Below, piece by piece: positions 6,829 through 13,414 of a stretch of DNA of 15,483 bases (its first letter is position 1; every line of letters begins with the position of its first letter). Position numbers and translations under genes: made by a program. The DNA comes from Methanospirillum hungatei (GTDB taxonomy: Archaea > Halobacteriota > Methanomicrobia > Methanomicrobiales > Methanospirillaceae). The stretch lies in contig NZ_JAIWNS010000127.1 in NCBI RefSeq assembly GCF_020216685.1, forward strand, positions 1-15,483, read 5' to 3'. The notes under the pieces were generated by a model. The model ran no database searches. It was not told the DNA's origin and saw only the letters and a list, made by a program, of their open reading frames with translations.

Positions 6829-8406
6829 AGAGGATTTTACACCGGTGAAGGTGAATTCATTCATGATCCCATACAGTGGATTTGAGTACCAGCCAGTAAT
6901 CTTCTTGTTGTATGGGGTTATATCATTCTTCCAGTACAGAGGAATCCCTGGCAGATTTTCTGCATAATACTCCTGAACTTCCTTTGCATACTCTTTGAGT
7001 AAGGTCTGATCAGTTGTACTCAGGATATCATCACAGAGTTTGAGGAAGACTTCATCATCAACGGTATGGAGGACACCCTGCCCCGTTCTCCTGCTGTCAA
7101 AATATCCCGTTGCCCATCCGGCATGCATAAGCATTCCCCATGGTGTGGTTCGTGTCAGTGTGATATCATAGTCAAGTTTGTCTTTCATCTCAAACCATGT
7201 ATTATCTTCAACTGATCTTACCTCAACTCCTATTCCTGCTTTTTCAAGGTACTCTTTCATAAGTTCTGCCTCACGGGCATAGGAATTTCTAATTAATAGG
7301 TCAAGAGTAATATCTTTTCCATCTGCTGCTTCTATGATACCATTTCCGTCAGAATCTTTATATCCTGCAGAATCAAGTGTCTTCCTGGCAGTTTCAAGAT
7401 TATATTCCATTGGCTTTGTCTGAATATACCCATCCATGGCCGGAGGAACAAAGCCCCTGTTCGGCACCTTTCCATATCCAAGTGTTGAAATATCAACTAG
7501 TTCCTGGTAATTTATGGCACTACTGACTGCCTCTCTGAATGCTGGATCAGACATAGGTTCCCTTTTCAGGTTAAATCCTAAAAATGTGAGTCCACTTGTC
7601 GGTTTCTCCAGCATTTCAAAATTGCCGGTTTTCGTGAGTGAGTCAATGGCTGCATACGGGTATGATGATGCATACTTCCAGTAGGTGTCCATTACACCGC
7701 TTTCCAATGCTTTTGCCGCTGCATCTTCATTCTTAAACCAGCTTATCTCGACCGTATCATAATCTGAGATCTTTCCCTTCCAACTTGGATTTCTCTTAAA
7801 AATCACCTTTCCTGCATTCAAATCAACATTATCCAGATAATAGGGCCCAGCTCCGACATACGGGCCGGTACTGGTAAACTCATTCGGGTTTTCAATAGAC
7901 TCCCAGATATGTTTTGGGAGAATACTATACGAGGTAAATTCAAGGGCAAGATTTGTGTAGGGTTTGTTGAATTTGAAGGTTACTTTATTACCGTCAACCT
8001 GTGTGTCGGTTAGGGTTTCTCCAATCCAGCCTGCATTCGGAATGCTGGTGCCATACATCTGAATGGAGAATGCAACATCATCTGCCGTTACTGGTGTTCC
8101 ATCACTCCAGAACTGGTTATCCTTGATAACAAAGGACCACTCTGTATTATCTGGTGATACCTCATAGTGGTCTGCTAGAAGGCCAATTAATTTTCCATTC
8201 TCATCCATCTGCATAAGGGGCGGGTTTGAAAGATGGTTAAAAAGACCGAGAGTATAATCGCCGATGAATGCTGGTGACTTGACATCGTTTGTGGTTGCGA
8301 TACGAAGTATGGCGTCATCTGCCATTACTCCCATAGAGCAGCAGACTGAGACAATGCTCAAAATAAGGAAGAGCAAGGTACACATTTTATGCTGTGATTT
8401 CCTCAT
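6823..8406 (-). CDS. Extracellular solute-binding protein, family 5 (DppA/NikA-like)
   Basis: This 527-residue protein captures the substrate outside the membrane and delivers it to the permeases encoded next. Residues 1-29 are a signal peptide (basic MRKSQHK, hydrophobic core 9-22, MGVMA before the likely cut). Family 5 features include WSFVIKDNQFWSDGTPVTADDV at 90-111 (read in two parts), GAGPYYL at 186-191, FNLKREPMSDPAFREAVSSAI around 278-298, and a DSDGNG segment at 351-356 that often appears in this family. A distinctive TRTTPWGMLMHAGW at 418-431 holds H428, placed where nickel-type members carry a variable ligand loop. Nickel or a metallophore is therefore possible, but a peptide cannot be excluded. 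There is no ribosome binding site. A TATA-like element 28 bases upstream suggests a near-leaderless transcript. Confidence 0.9.
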   Translation of the reverse strand: MRKSQHKMCTLLFLILSIVSVCCSMGVMADDAILRIATTNDVKSPAFIGDYTLGLFNHLSNPPLMQMDENGKLIGLLADHYEVSPDNTEWSFVIKDNQFWSDGTPVTADDVAFSIQMYGTSIPNAGWIGETLTDTQVDGNKVTFKFNKPYTNLALEFTSYSILPKHIWESIENPNEFTSTGPYVGAGPYYLDNVDLNAGKVIFKRNPSWKGKISDYDTVEISWFKNEDAAAKALESGVMDTYWKYASSYPYAAIDSLTKTGNFEMLEKPTSGLTFLGFNLKREPMSDPAFREAVSSAINYQELVDISTLGYGKVPNRGFVPPAMDGYIQTKPMEYNLETARKTLDSAGYKDSDGNGIIEAADGKDITLDLLIRNSYAREAELMKEYLEKAGIGVEVRSVEDNTWFEMKDKLDYDITLTRTTPWGMLMHAGWATGYFDSRRTGQGVLHTVDDEVFLKLCDDILSTTDQTLLKEYAKEVQEYYAENLPGIPLYWKNDITPYNKKITGWYSNPLYGIMNEFTFTGVKSSA

Positions 8407-8426
8407 GATAAATAGTATAATGTGCG

Positions 8427-8440
8427 CTTTAAATATTAAA
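8427..8440 (-). promoter_or_regulatory. TATA-like element for the importer operon
   Basis: On the minus strand TTTAATATTTAAAG is centred about 28 bases before the ATG at 8406. This is the usual TATA-to-start distance for archaeal promoters, so the transcript would begin within a few bases of the start codon. The lack of any ribosome binding site before that ATG agrees with a leaderless mRNA. Confidence 0.5.
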
Positions 8441-8512
8441 AAAATATGATTTGTGTTATTACATATTATAGTGAAATACTACTTGTCTCTAAATAATATT
8501 CAATAAATTTCG

Positions 8513-8524
8513 ATCATGCATGAT
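8513..8524. repeat. 12-base perfect palindrome upstream of importer operon
   Basis: ATCATGCATGAT reads the same on both strands and lies about 80 bases upstream of the TATA-like element of the importer operon, in the 211-base gap before the HxlR gene. It is a candidate regulator site. It does not have the long spacer expected of a classical NikR box. The rest of this gap is AT-rich with nothing else I can support. Confidence 0.35.
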
Positions 8525-8617
8525 AATCTGAATGAAAGCACTACCTGAATAATGACCCGGAATAATATATATGAAATTTTTATATTTTTCACTGATAACG
8601 GCTCATATCGTCCCTCC

Positions 8618-9016
8618 TCATACAAATTTTTCTTTTGACTGGCATATCCGTTTCCTGCATTTCTTCTCACATCGATCCTTATCACGATAATCATGCTCTG
8701 CAGCCCACTTAATAAGAGGCTTTATTGATTCCCAGAGGGTCAGCCCTTCAGTCGTGAGGAAATACTCTACCCTGGGAGGGATTTCAGCAAATGATTCCCG
8801 CTCTACGAGCCCCTCATGTACCAGGTCCTTTAAGGTTTCAGATAACGCCTGAGGGTTTATCGAATCTAGTTCGGTTGAGAATTCAGAAAATCTGAGCCTT
8901 CCTCTTGTTCCTAACTTGTAAATAATTAAAAGGGCCCATTTTTTCGATATGATGGAAAGTATGCCTCCGGCAGCACATAGATATACATGGTCTTTATCGG
9001 TACACATGACGATCAT
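8618..9016 (-). CDS. HxlR-family winged-helix transcriptional regulator with five cysteines
   Basis: This DNA-binding protein of 132 residues has the HxlR layout. GGILSIISKKWALLIIYKL at 17-35 starts the domain. FSEFSTELDSINPQALSETLKDL at 43-65 holds the recognition helix, and the wing follows (GLVERESFAEIPPRVEYFLTTEG, 69-91). Cysteines at 5 and 14, and a C-terminal cluster C116-x3-C120-x4-C125 rich in Lys/Arg, suggest sensing of metal, thiol stress or an electrophile, as known for other HxlR members. The second Met (ATG at 9007) may be the true start. A TATA-like element at 9033-9042 predicts a transcript beginning near 9011, and no ribosome binding site precedes either Met. It is divergent from the miniprotein/exporter unit and probably controls that unit and itself. 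Confidence 0.88.
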   Translation of the reverse strand: MIVMCTDKDHVYLCAAGGILSIISKKWALLIIYKLGTRGRLRFSEFSTELDSINPQALSETLKDLVHEGLVERESFAEIPPRVEYFLTTEGLTLWESIKPLIKWAAEHDYRDKDRCEKKCRKRICQSKEKFV

Positions 9017-9032
9017 TACTATGAATGTTAGA

Positions 9033-9042
9033 GTTTAAATAG
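9033..9042. promoter_or_regulatory. Shared TATA-like element for divergent genes
   Basis: GTTTAAATAG is nearly symmetric around TTTAAA. Read on the + strand it predicts a start near 9065, giving a short leader with GAGGTG at 9071-9076 before the miniprotein ATG at 9083. Read on the minus strand it predicts a start near 9011, next to the second Met of the regulator. One box may thus serve both directions. Confidence 0.45.
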
Positions 9043-9055
9043 TATGATTATCATA
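9043..9055. promoter_or_regulatory. Inverted repeat, candidate HxlR operator
   Basis: TATGAT, one central T, then ATCATA form a 13-base inverted repeat directly beside the shared TATA element. A wider pair, ACTATGA at 9018-9024 and TCATAGT at 9051-9057, brackets the TATA box. A dimeric HxlR protein bound here would cover the promoter in both directions. Confidence 0.45.
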
Positions 9056-9070
9056 GTGAAGAGAGGAGAC

Positions 9071-9076
9071 GAGGTG
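9071..9076 (+). promoter_or_regulatory. Ribosome binding site deciding the miniprotein start
   Basis: GAGGTG, a strong match to the archaeal GGAGGTGAT consensus, ends six bases before the ATG at 9083. The in-frame ATG at 9044 lies within the operator and upstream of the predicted transcript start, so 9083 is preferred. Confidence 0.65.
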
Positions 9077-9082
9077 TCGCCT

Positions 9083-9226
9083 ATGTGTTTTCCACAACAG
9101 AAAAACAACAAAACCTGTGCATGCAGTGGTAATAACGCACCTGAAACAGAAACATTCTGCGATTGCCATGAGATGAGAAAGAGTTTTGATGAAAGACTCC
9201 GTGCTCTTGAGAAGAAATTCGAGTAA
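9083..9226 (+). CDS. 47-residue cysteine-rich miniprotein
   Basis: The small protein has C2, a CxC pair at 12 and 14 (TCAC), and a CxCH group at 26-29 (FCDCH). A charged C-terminus of about 18 residues (MRKSFDERLRALEKKFE) follows, which should form an amphipathic helix or short coiled coil. Five Cys and one His in the first 29 residues suggest binding of zinc, nickel, copper or another soft metal. There is no signal peptide or membrane segment. It sits first in a + strand unit, 24 bases before the ATPase gene of an ABC-2 exporter, and is divergent from a Cys-bearing HxlR regulator. It could be a metal buffer, a sensor partner or a chaperone for the exporter. I do not recognise a named family. 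The strong ribosome binding site and motif pattern argue that it is real. Confidence 0.7.
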   Translation: MCFPQQKNNKTCACSGNNAPETETFCDCHEMRKSFDERLRALEKKFE

Positions 9227-9243
9227 TTCATCTACTCTTTTTT
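9221..9243 (+). terminator. Hairpin plus T6 between miniprotein and exporter genes
   Basis: GAGTA (9221-9225), a seven-base loop and TACTC (9233-9237) form a five-pair stem, followed by T6 (9238-9243). The stem includes the TAA stop of the miniprotein. The design repeats the one between the importer binding protein and permease, and could make the miniprotein mRNA more abundant than that of the exporter. Confidence 0.45.
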
Positions 9244-9250
9244 GGGTATC

Positions 9251-10180
9251 ATGTCTGATGCAATTCTGGTCAAAGACCTTACCAAACATTTTGGTTCAAT
9301 AACTGCCGTGGATCAGATCTCATTTTCTGTTAAAAAAGGAGAAATCTTTGGATTTCTCGGTCCGAACGGAGCAGGGAAAACGACGACGACACGAATGATC
9401 ACTGGTATTATAAAACCAGATGCCGGGGAGATTCAGATACTTGGCTACAACATGGTTACCGCTCCTCTTTTGGCAAAACAGAAATGTGGTGTGGTTCCTG
9501 AAACGTCAAATGCATATCATGATCTTACTGCCTGGCAGAATCTGATGTTTATGGGAGAGATATTCGGACTTCCTGATGCGTATGCCAGGAGACAATCAGA
9601 AACCCTTCTCAGGGCATTTGAATTAACCGAACATGCGGGAAGAAAGGTTCAGTCTTTTTCAAAAGGCATGAAACAACGCCTGGTTCTCGCTATGGCCCTT
9701 CTCCATGAGCCAGAGTTACTCTTTCTTGATGAACCGACCAGCGGTCTGGATGTCTCAAGTTCCCGACTGATTCTCTCTATGCTCCGGGAGATGAATAAGC
9801 GGGGAGTCACTATCTTTCTTACCACTCATAACATGGATGAAGCAAATAATCTGTGTCACCAGGTGGGTATCATACGGTCTGGAAAGCTAATTGCTATCGA
9901 TTCTCCTGAAAAACTCAAAAACACAATTGATAGACTTCACCAGGTGGAGGTAAGTTTTGAACAGGAAATATCTGAAGACCTTCTTAGAATTATGCCGGGA
10001 ATAATACAGATATCCCATATTGGAGACAAATGGAAGATCTCTGGCGAGAATAAAGATGCACTCATCCGCTCACTGGTTCGTTTGAGTGAACGGGAAGGGC
10101 TGACGATTATTTCTTTACATACTCTCGCCCCTACACTTGACGATGTATTTCTCCAGCTGACCGGAGGGCAGTATTCATGA
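9251..10180 (+). CDS. ABC-2-type exporter ATP-binding protein
   Basis: This 309-residue ATPase energises the permease encoded next. It has Walker A GPNGAGKT at 37-44, signature SKGMKQR at 137-143, Walker B LLFLDEP at 156-162 and switch His 193 in TTHNMDEA. The Q-loop position reads VVPETS, with Glu 84 in place of Gln, as in several Nat/Drr-type exporters. Residues 220-309 form the C-terminal regulatory region seen in this group, with LAPTLDDVFLQLTG near the end. I chose the ATG at 9251 (MSDAILVKDLTK); a TTG at 9242 would add three residues. Its stop overlaps the permease start by four bases (ATGA). Substrate is unknown. The linkage to a Cys-rich miniprotein and HxlR regulator suggests a metal, thiol conjugate or toxic compound. 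Confidence 0.93.
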   Translation: MSDAILVKDLTKHFGSITAVDQISFSVKKGEIFGFLGPNGAGKTTTTRMITGIIKPDAGEIQILGYNMVTAPLLAKQKCGVVPETSNAYHDLTAWQNLMFMGEIFGLPDAYARRQSETLLRAFELTEHAGRKVQSFSKGMKQRLVLAMALLHEPELLFLDEPTSGLDVSSSRLILSMLREMNKRGVTIFLTTHNMDEANNLCHQVGIIRSGKLIAIDSPEKLKNTIDRLHQVEVSFEQEISEDLLRIMPGIIQISHIGDKWKISGENKDALIRSLVRLSEREGLTIISLHTLAPTLDDVFLQLTGGQYS

Positions 10181-10932
10181 ATTCCCGGATTATTGGTGAA
10201 CAGGTTGTGCGGGCATGGGCTGTTGCAAAGAAAGATATCAGAATTTATTACTATAAACCACCGGTGCTGATCTCCGGTATATTAATGCCGGTATTTCTCT
10301 ACCTCGCATTTCTCATGGGGAGCAAACCTGTACCCATGTCGTTTTTGATCTCCGGACTGCTTGGAATGACATTGTTCTTTACATCAACCGCTGTTTCCCC
10401 GGTGGTATTTCCCTGGGAGGGACAGGCAAAAACCTTAGAGCGGCTTGTATCCTGCCCGATTGCCCCGGAGGCTATCATCCTTGGGGATATGATAGCATCC
10501 TCGGTATTTGGTATCGCAGTAACTGTGGTTGCACTCATTATCGGTCTGATGCTCGGAGCATCGGTTTTGAACTGGGTTGTACTCATCTGTGCCATTCTTC
10601 TGGGAGCCCTGTGCTTTTCAGCAATCGGAATCCTGTTATCTGTTCCGCCAACTGCAATCCCCCAGAATATCATGCTCTTATCAACTCTGGTAAAATTTCC
10701 ATTGATTTTTATCTCTGGAATTTTTATGCCGGTTGATCAGCTCCCACCGCTGGGTCAGACATTAGCCCTTATTTCGCCCCTTACATACTTTACTGATGTT
10801 GTACGGATTTCGTATACCGGTGGTGGAAGTTTTCCGATTGGTTTTGATCTTGGAATGCTGCTAGCATTCACGGTTATCCTGATTGTGGCAAGCGTGGTTC
10901 TCCATAAGAAGACCATGCCGCTTCGGATATAA
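10177..10932 (+). CDS. ABC-2-type exporter permease
   Basis: This 251-residue membrane protein has six predicted membrane segments, near residues 28-47, 55-75, 103-125, 132-153, 166-186 and 225-243. It starts with an amphipathic cytoplasmic helix (ARAWAVAKKDIRIYYYKP-like, 12-28). The loop LERLVSCPIAPEAIILGDM (87-105) and the segment FPLIFISGIFMPVDQLPPLGQTLALISPLTY (174-204, given here by position) are hallmarks of ABC-2 permeases of the Drr/YadH type. The ATGA overlap with the ATPase shows coupled translation. A terminator hairpin follows, so the gene ends its unit. The direction of transport should be export, by family; the cargo cannot be told. Confidence 0.92.
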   Translation: MNSRIIGEQVVRAWAVAKKDIRIYYYKPPVLISGILMPVFLYLAFLMGSKPVPMSFLISGLLGMTLFFTSTAVSPVVFPWEGQAKTLERLVSCPIAPEAIILGDMIASSVFGIAVTVVALIIGLMLGASVLNWVVLICAILLGALCFSAIGILLSVPPTAIPQNIMLLSTLVKFPLIFISGIFMPVDQLPPLGQTLALISPLTYFTDVVRISYTGGGSFPIGFDLGMLLAFTVILIVASVVLHKKTMPLRI

Positions 10933-10948
10933 TTTTTAAATAGAGAAT

Positions 10949-10973
10949 GTTCCTTGTTCTTTAGGAACTTTTT
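10949..10973 (+). terminator. Hairpin plus T5 terminator after exporter permease
   Basis: GTTCCT (10949-10954), an eight-base loop and AGGAAC (10963-10968) form a six-pair stem followed by T5 (10969-10973). It lies between convergent genes and runs into the 3-prime end of the CooC-like gene, whose stop is at 10961-10963. On the minus strand no good T tract follows, so it mainly serves the + strand unit. Confidence 0.65.
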
Positions 10974-11737
10974 ATCCCGGCGATGATATTCTGGATTACC
11001 GGGGTCACAGATTGTGATGAACCTGTTATCTCCTTCCCGTTAAGGCCTGCTGACAGGAGGTCCTGGTCCACAGGGATTTCTCCGATGATTTTGTCTGCAG
11101 GGAGATCTTTTCTCATCTGGCTGCTGATTTCCGGTGTGACTTTATTGAGAACAAAGTACATCGGAAGACTTAAGGACGCGGTCATATCTGCAGCTTTTTT
11201 AGCGAGAAGAACTGACTCATACGATGGGTCAAGGACCATCAGAACGGCATCAGCTCCTTCCTCAACTCCCCGTCCAAAGTGTTCAAGGCCAGCTTCTGTA
11301 TCGATGATCACTATCTCGTTATCCGAGAGTTTCAGGTTTTTCAGAAATTGTTTGGCTACAAAACCCATGGGACAGGCACATCCTTCACCGGCATGATGGA
11401 TCTTTCCGATAGAAAGAAGTTTCACGGAACCGTTTTCTGCAATACAGGCAGAAGGGATGTCCTGAAGCTTCCATTCCTGGTCAAATAACTGTAGATTCAT
11501 CATGCCCTCAGAACTCTTCATGGCTGACATCATCTTCCCCATAAGCTCCTGTTTTCCTCCCATCTGATCCATAAGATCGGTCGGATGGTTTACTCCAAGG
11601 AACCGGTGAAGTCCGAGATTTGATTCATCGGTGTCTACGACCATTACGGTCTTTCCATCTTTTCCATAATACTCTGCAAGAAGGGCGGTCAGAGTGCTTT
11701 TTCCGCTGCCTCCTTTTCCACAAATAAGCATCTTCAT
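10961..11737 (-). CDS. cooC: CooC-like nickel-chaperone ATPase
   Basis: This 258-residue cytoplasmic MinD/ParA-type ATPase has a deviant Walker A GKGGSGKST at 7-15, with the extra signature Lys 8. VDTDESN follows at 35-40, then DTEAGLEHFGRG at 146-157, and FVLNKV at 195-200 (base recognition). CAC at 120-122 gives the CxC motif that in CooC proteins binds nickel or zinc across the dimer. CooC uses ATP to insert nickel into the active cluster of CO dehydrogenase, and methanogens need such an enzyme in acetyl-CoA synthase. GGAG lies 11 bases before the ATG; MKMLICGKGG aligns with the usual family start. It is 35 bases after the methyltransferase gene and last in the Fec-type operon. Other MinD-like metallochaperone roles (another metalloenzyme) remain possible. 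Confidence 0.88.
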   Translation of the reverse strand: MKMLICGKGGSGKSTLTALLAEYYGKDGKTVMVVDTDESNLGLHRFLGVNHPTDLMDQMGGKQELMGKMMSAMKSSEGMMNLQLFDQEWKLQDIPSACIAENGSVKLLSIGKIHHAGEGCACPMGFVAKQFLKNLKLSDNEIVIIDTEAGLEHFGRGVEEGADAVLMVLDPSYESVLLAKKAADMTASLSLPMYFVLNKVTPEISSQMRKDLPADKIIGEIPVDQDLLSAGLNGKEITGSSQSVTPVIQNIIAGIKSS

Positions 11738-11772
11738 ATTACATGCAACTCCTTGATTTCATGTGATTCATA

Positions 11773-12609
11773 TCATTTTTTAGGAAACTGATTTGTATCC
11801 CACCACATACATACCCGTGTGGTCATGCCATTTTCGATGAAAGACTGTCCGTTCATGATAATTTTATCCTTGAGATATTCTTTGATAAGAGGATCATAAT
11901 TATCAGAACACCCAATCTGACGCCTCATTTCAGAGACTGCATCGTCCATGGATTGATACTTTTTCTCATATTTCATCTCATGCACCGTCATATTCGGGTA
12001 GATCCCTTTCTGATACAGTACATTATACAAAACATCAGATTTCGGACCATGTGAGTATGATTTTTTATGTATCTCCGGCCATAACCGTTCCATGTGCCGT
12101 TCCCAGGGTGTTGTTCCTGCAAACCAGAAAAGCCATATCTGGCCAGAAGAGACGGCCTGCATCTTATCGATAGCAGTACTGATGTCCGGCATTCCGAGGG
12201 AGTACGATGCAACAATGATATCAAATCTTCCCGTAAGATCTGAAGAGGGATCGACATCCTCCCATCGTTTTGGAACAATAGTAAGATTATGGACCTGTAA
12301 TTCAGCAATCTGGTCCTTCATGACTTCAATCATTCCGGGAGACGGTTCCACGGCAGTAACATGTGCTGCCCGTTCTGCAAATGGAAGAGCAAGTGTCCCG
12401 GGACCTGCACCGATATCAAGAATCCGGCTTTCAGGTGTGATCGGAAGTCGTAATAACACCTGCTCAATTCTTTCCGGGTTTTCCCGTGACATATTCAGAA
12501 ATTCAAGGGCACGCTCTTTTGAATCCCAAAGAGAGGCACAGTCCCCGACTTCTTTAAGTCTGCTCCCTGCTTCATACTGTTCTTTCCATATGTGAGCCCA
12601 GTCTATCAT
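11773..12609 (-). CDS. Class I SAM-dependent methyltransferase
   Basis: This 278-residue enzyme should transfer a methyl group from S-adenosylmethionine. Motif I is ILDIGAGPGTLALPFA at 63-78, the acidic end of strand 2 is AVEPSPGM at 86-93, and motif IV is FDIIVASYSLGMPD at 129-142. The C-terminal part (about 165-270) is rich in Trp, Tyr and Lys and probably forms the acceptor site. I start at the ATG at 12609 because GAGGA stands six bases before it; the longer reading from 12675 overlaps the ATPase gene by 32 bases and has a hydrophobic, unlikely leader. It lies between a Fec/Btu-type ATPase gene and cooC in one operon. The acceptor could be an imported chelator, corrinoid or a protein; the sequence does not say which. 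Confidence 0.88.
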   Translation of the reverse strand: MIDWAHIWKEQYEAGSRLKEVGDCASLWDSKERALEFLNMSRENPERIEQVLLRLPITPESRILDIGAGPGTLALPFAERAAHVTAVEPSPGMIEVMKDQIAELQVHNLTIVPKRWEDVDPSSDLTGRFDIIVASYSLGMPDISTAIDKMQAVSSGQIWLFWFAGTTPWERHMERLWPEIHKKSYSHGPKSDVLYNVLYQKGIYPNMTVHEMKYEKKYQSMDDAVSEMRRQIGCSDNYDPLIKEYLKDKIIMNGQSFIENGMTTRVCMWWDTNQFPKK

Positions 12610-12643
12610 TTCAATCCTCAAATTCGAAAAAATTAATGTTTGT

Positions 12644-13414
12644 TTATGCTTCAGAAGGGCTAAGGCCAGGAACAATGCACCGCACTCCTCCGACCATTCC
12701 CATCATTACCGGAAGACCGTATACGTCTTCAATAATCTCCGGTGTAACGGCATCATATGAACCATGGAAGTGGATATATCCGTCTTTTAAAAAGATGAAC
12801 CGGTCAGCATATCGCAGTGCCTGATTGAGATCATGCATGGTCATCACTGCAGCAATCCCATGTTCTCTTACAATCCCTACAATCGTGGTCAGGATATCCA
12901 CCTGGTTTTTCAGATCTAGGCTGCTGGTAGGTTCGTCCAAAAGCAAGATCCGGGGTTCCTGAACGAGGGCACGAGCAATGGCGATCTTCTGCAGTTCACC
13001 CCCGCTCATCTCATCAATGTACGAGAGGCGGAGATTATCCATTGACAACCGGCTGAAAATGGCATCAACAATACGAAGATCCCGATCACTCACATCCCAA
13101 CCGATATGAGGCCTTCTGCCGAGAAGAACGGCATCAAACGCAGTGAGCCTTCCGGTCTCAACCCGTTGGGGGACGTATCCTGCCCGACGGGCAATTTCAA
13201 GCGTTTCAAGTGTTTGGATCTCAGATCCATCCAGATAAATATGACCCTTTTTCGCTTTGAGTATCCTGTTCAGGCATTTGAGAAGTGTGGTCTTCCCAAC
13301 CCCGTTGGGACCAAGAATTGCCACAATTTCGCCATGGTTTACCTCAAATGCAATATCATGCAGTACATCGTGATTCCTGTACAAAAAACCGAGTTCCTGA
13401 ACATTCAGAATCAT
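12644..13414 (-). CDS. Fec/Btu-type ABC importer ATPase (iron-siderophore/corrinoid class)
   Basis: This 256-residue ATPase powers a type II importer for metal chelates or corrinoids. Motifs are Walker A GPNGVGKT at 35-42, Gln 83 in YVPQ, signature MSGGELQK at 136-143, Walker B ILLLDEPTSSLD at 156-167 and switch His 194 in TMHDLNQAL. The segment LLGRRPHIGW at 97-106 is typical of FecE/BtuD proteins. The end (VYGLPVMMGMVGGVRCIVPG, 231-250) is the usual small C-terminal domain. The start ATG overlaps the permease stop (ATGA), with GGGGG about eight bases upstream. The methyltransferase starts 34 bases downstream. The metal cannot be identified from the ATPase. Confidence 0.94.
   Translation of the reverse strand: MILNVQELGFLYRNHDVLHDIAFEVNHGEIVAILGPNGVGKTTLLKCLNRILKAKKGHIYLDGSEIQTLETLEIARRAGYVPQRVETGRLTAFDAVLLGRRPHIGWDVSDRDLRIVDAIFSRLSMDNLRLSYIDEMSGGELQKIAIARALVQEPRILLLDEPTSSLDLKNQVDILTTIVGIVREHGIAAVMTMHDLNQALRYADRFIFLKDGYIHFHGSYDAVTPEIIEDVYGLPVMMGMVGGVRCIVPGLSPSEA

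Noticed and set aside
8500..8694. 64-residue minus-strand frame overlapping the end of the HxlR gene
   Set aside because: It reads the HxlR coding end in another frame and then AT-rich gap; no domain or start signal supports it.
9042..9057. NikR-type operator (GTATGA...TCATA) between the divergent genes
   Set aside because: Half-sites resemble the E. coli NikR box but are only three bases apart, while that box needs a spacer of about 16.
9028..9289. Two minus-strand frames of 67 and 84 residues over the miniprotein gene
   Set aside because: They run antisense to the miniprotein, which has a ribosome binding site and a coherent Cys pattern; the antisense frames lack both.
12092..12595. 167-residue + strand frame inside the methyltransferase gene
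   Set aside because: It is antisense to a gene with clear SAM-binding motifs, and its composition is that of a shadow frame.
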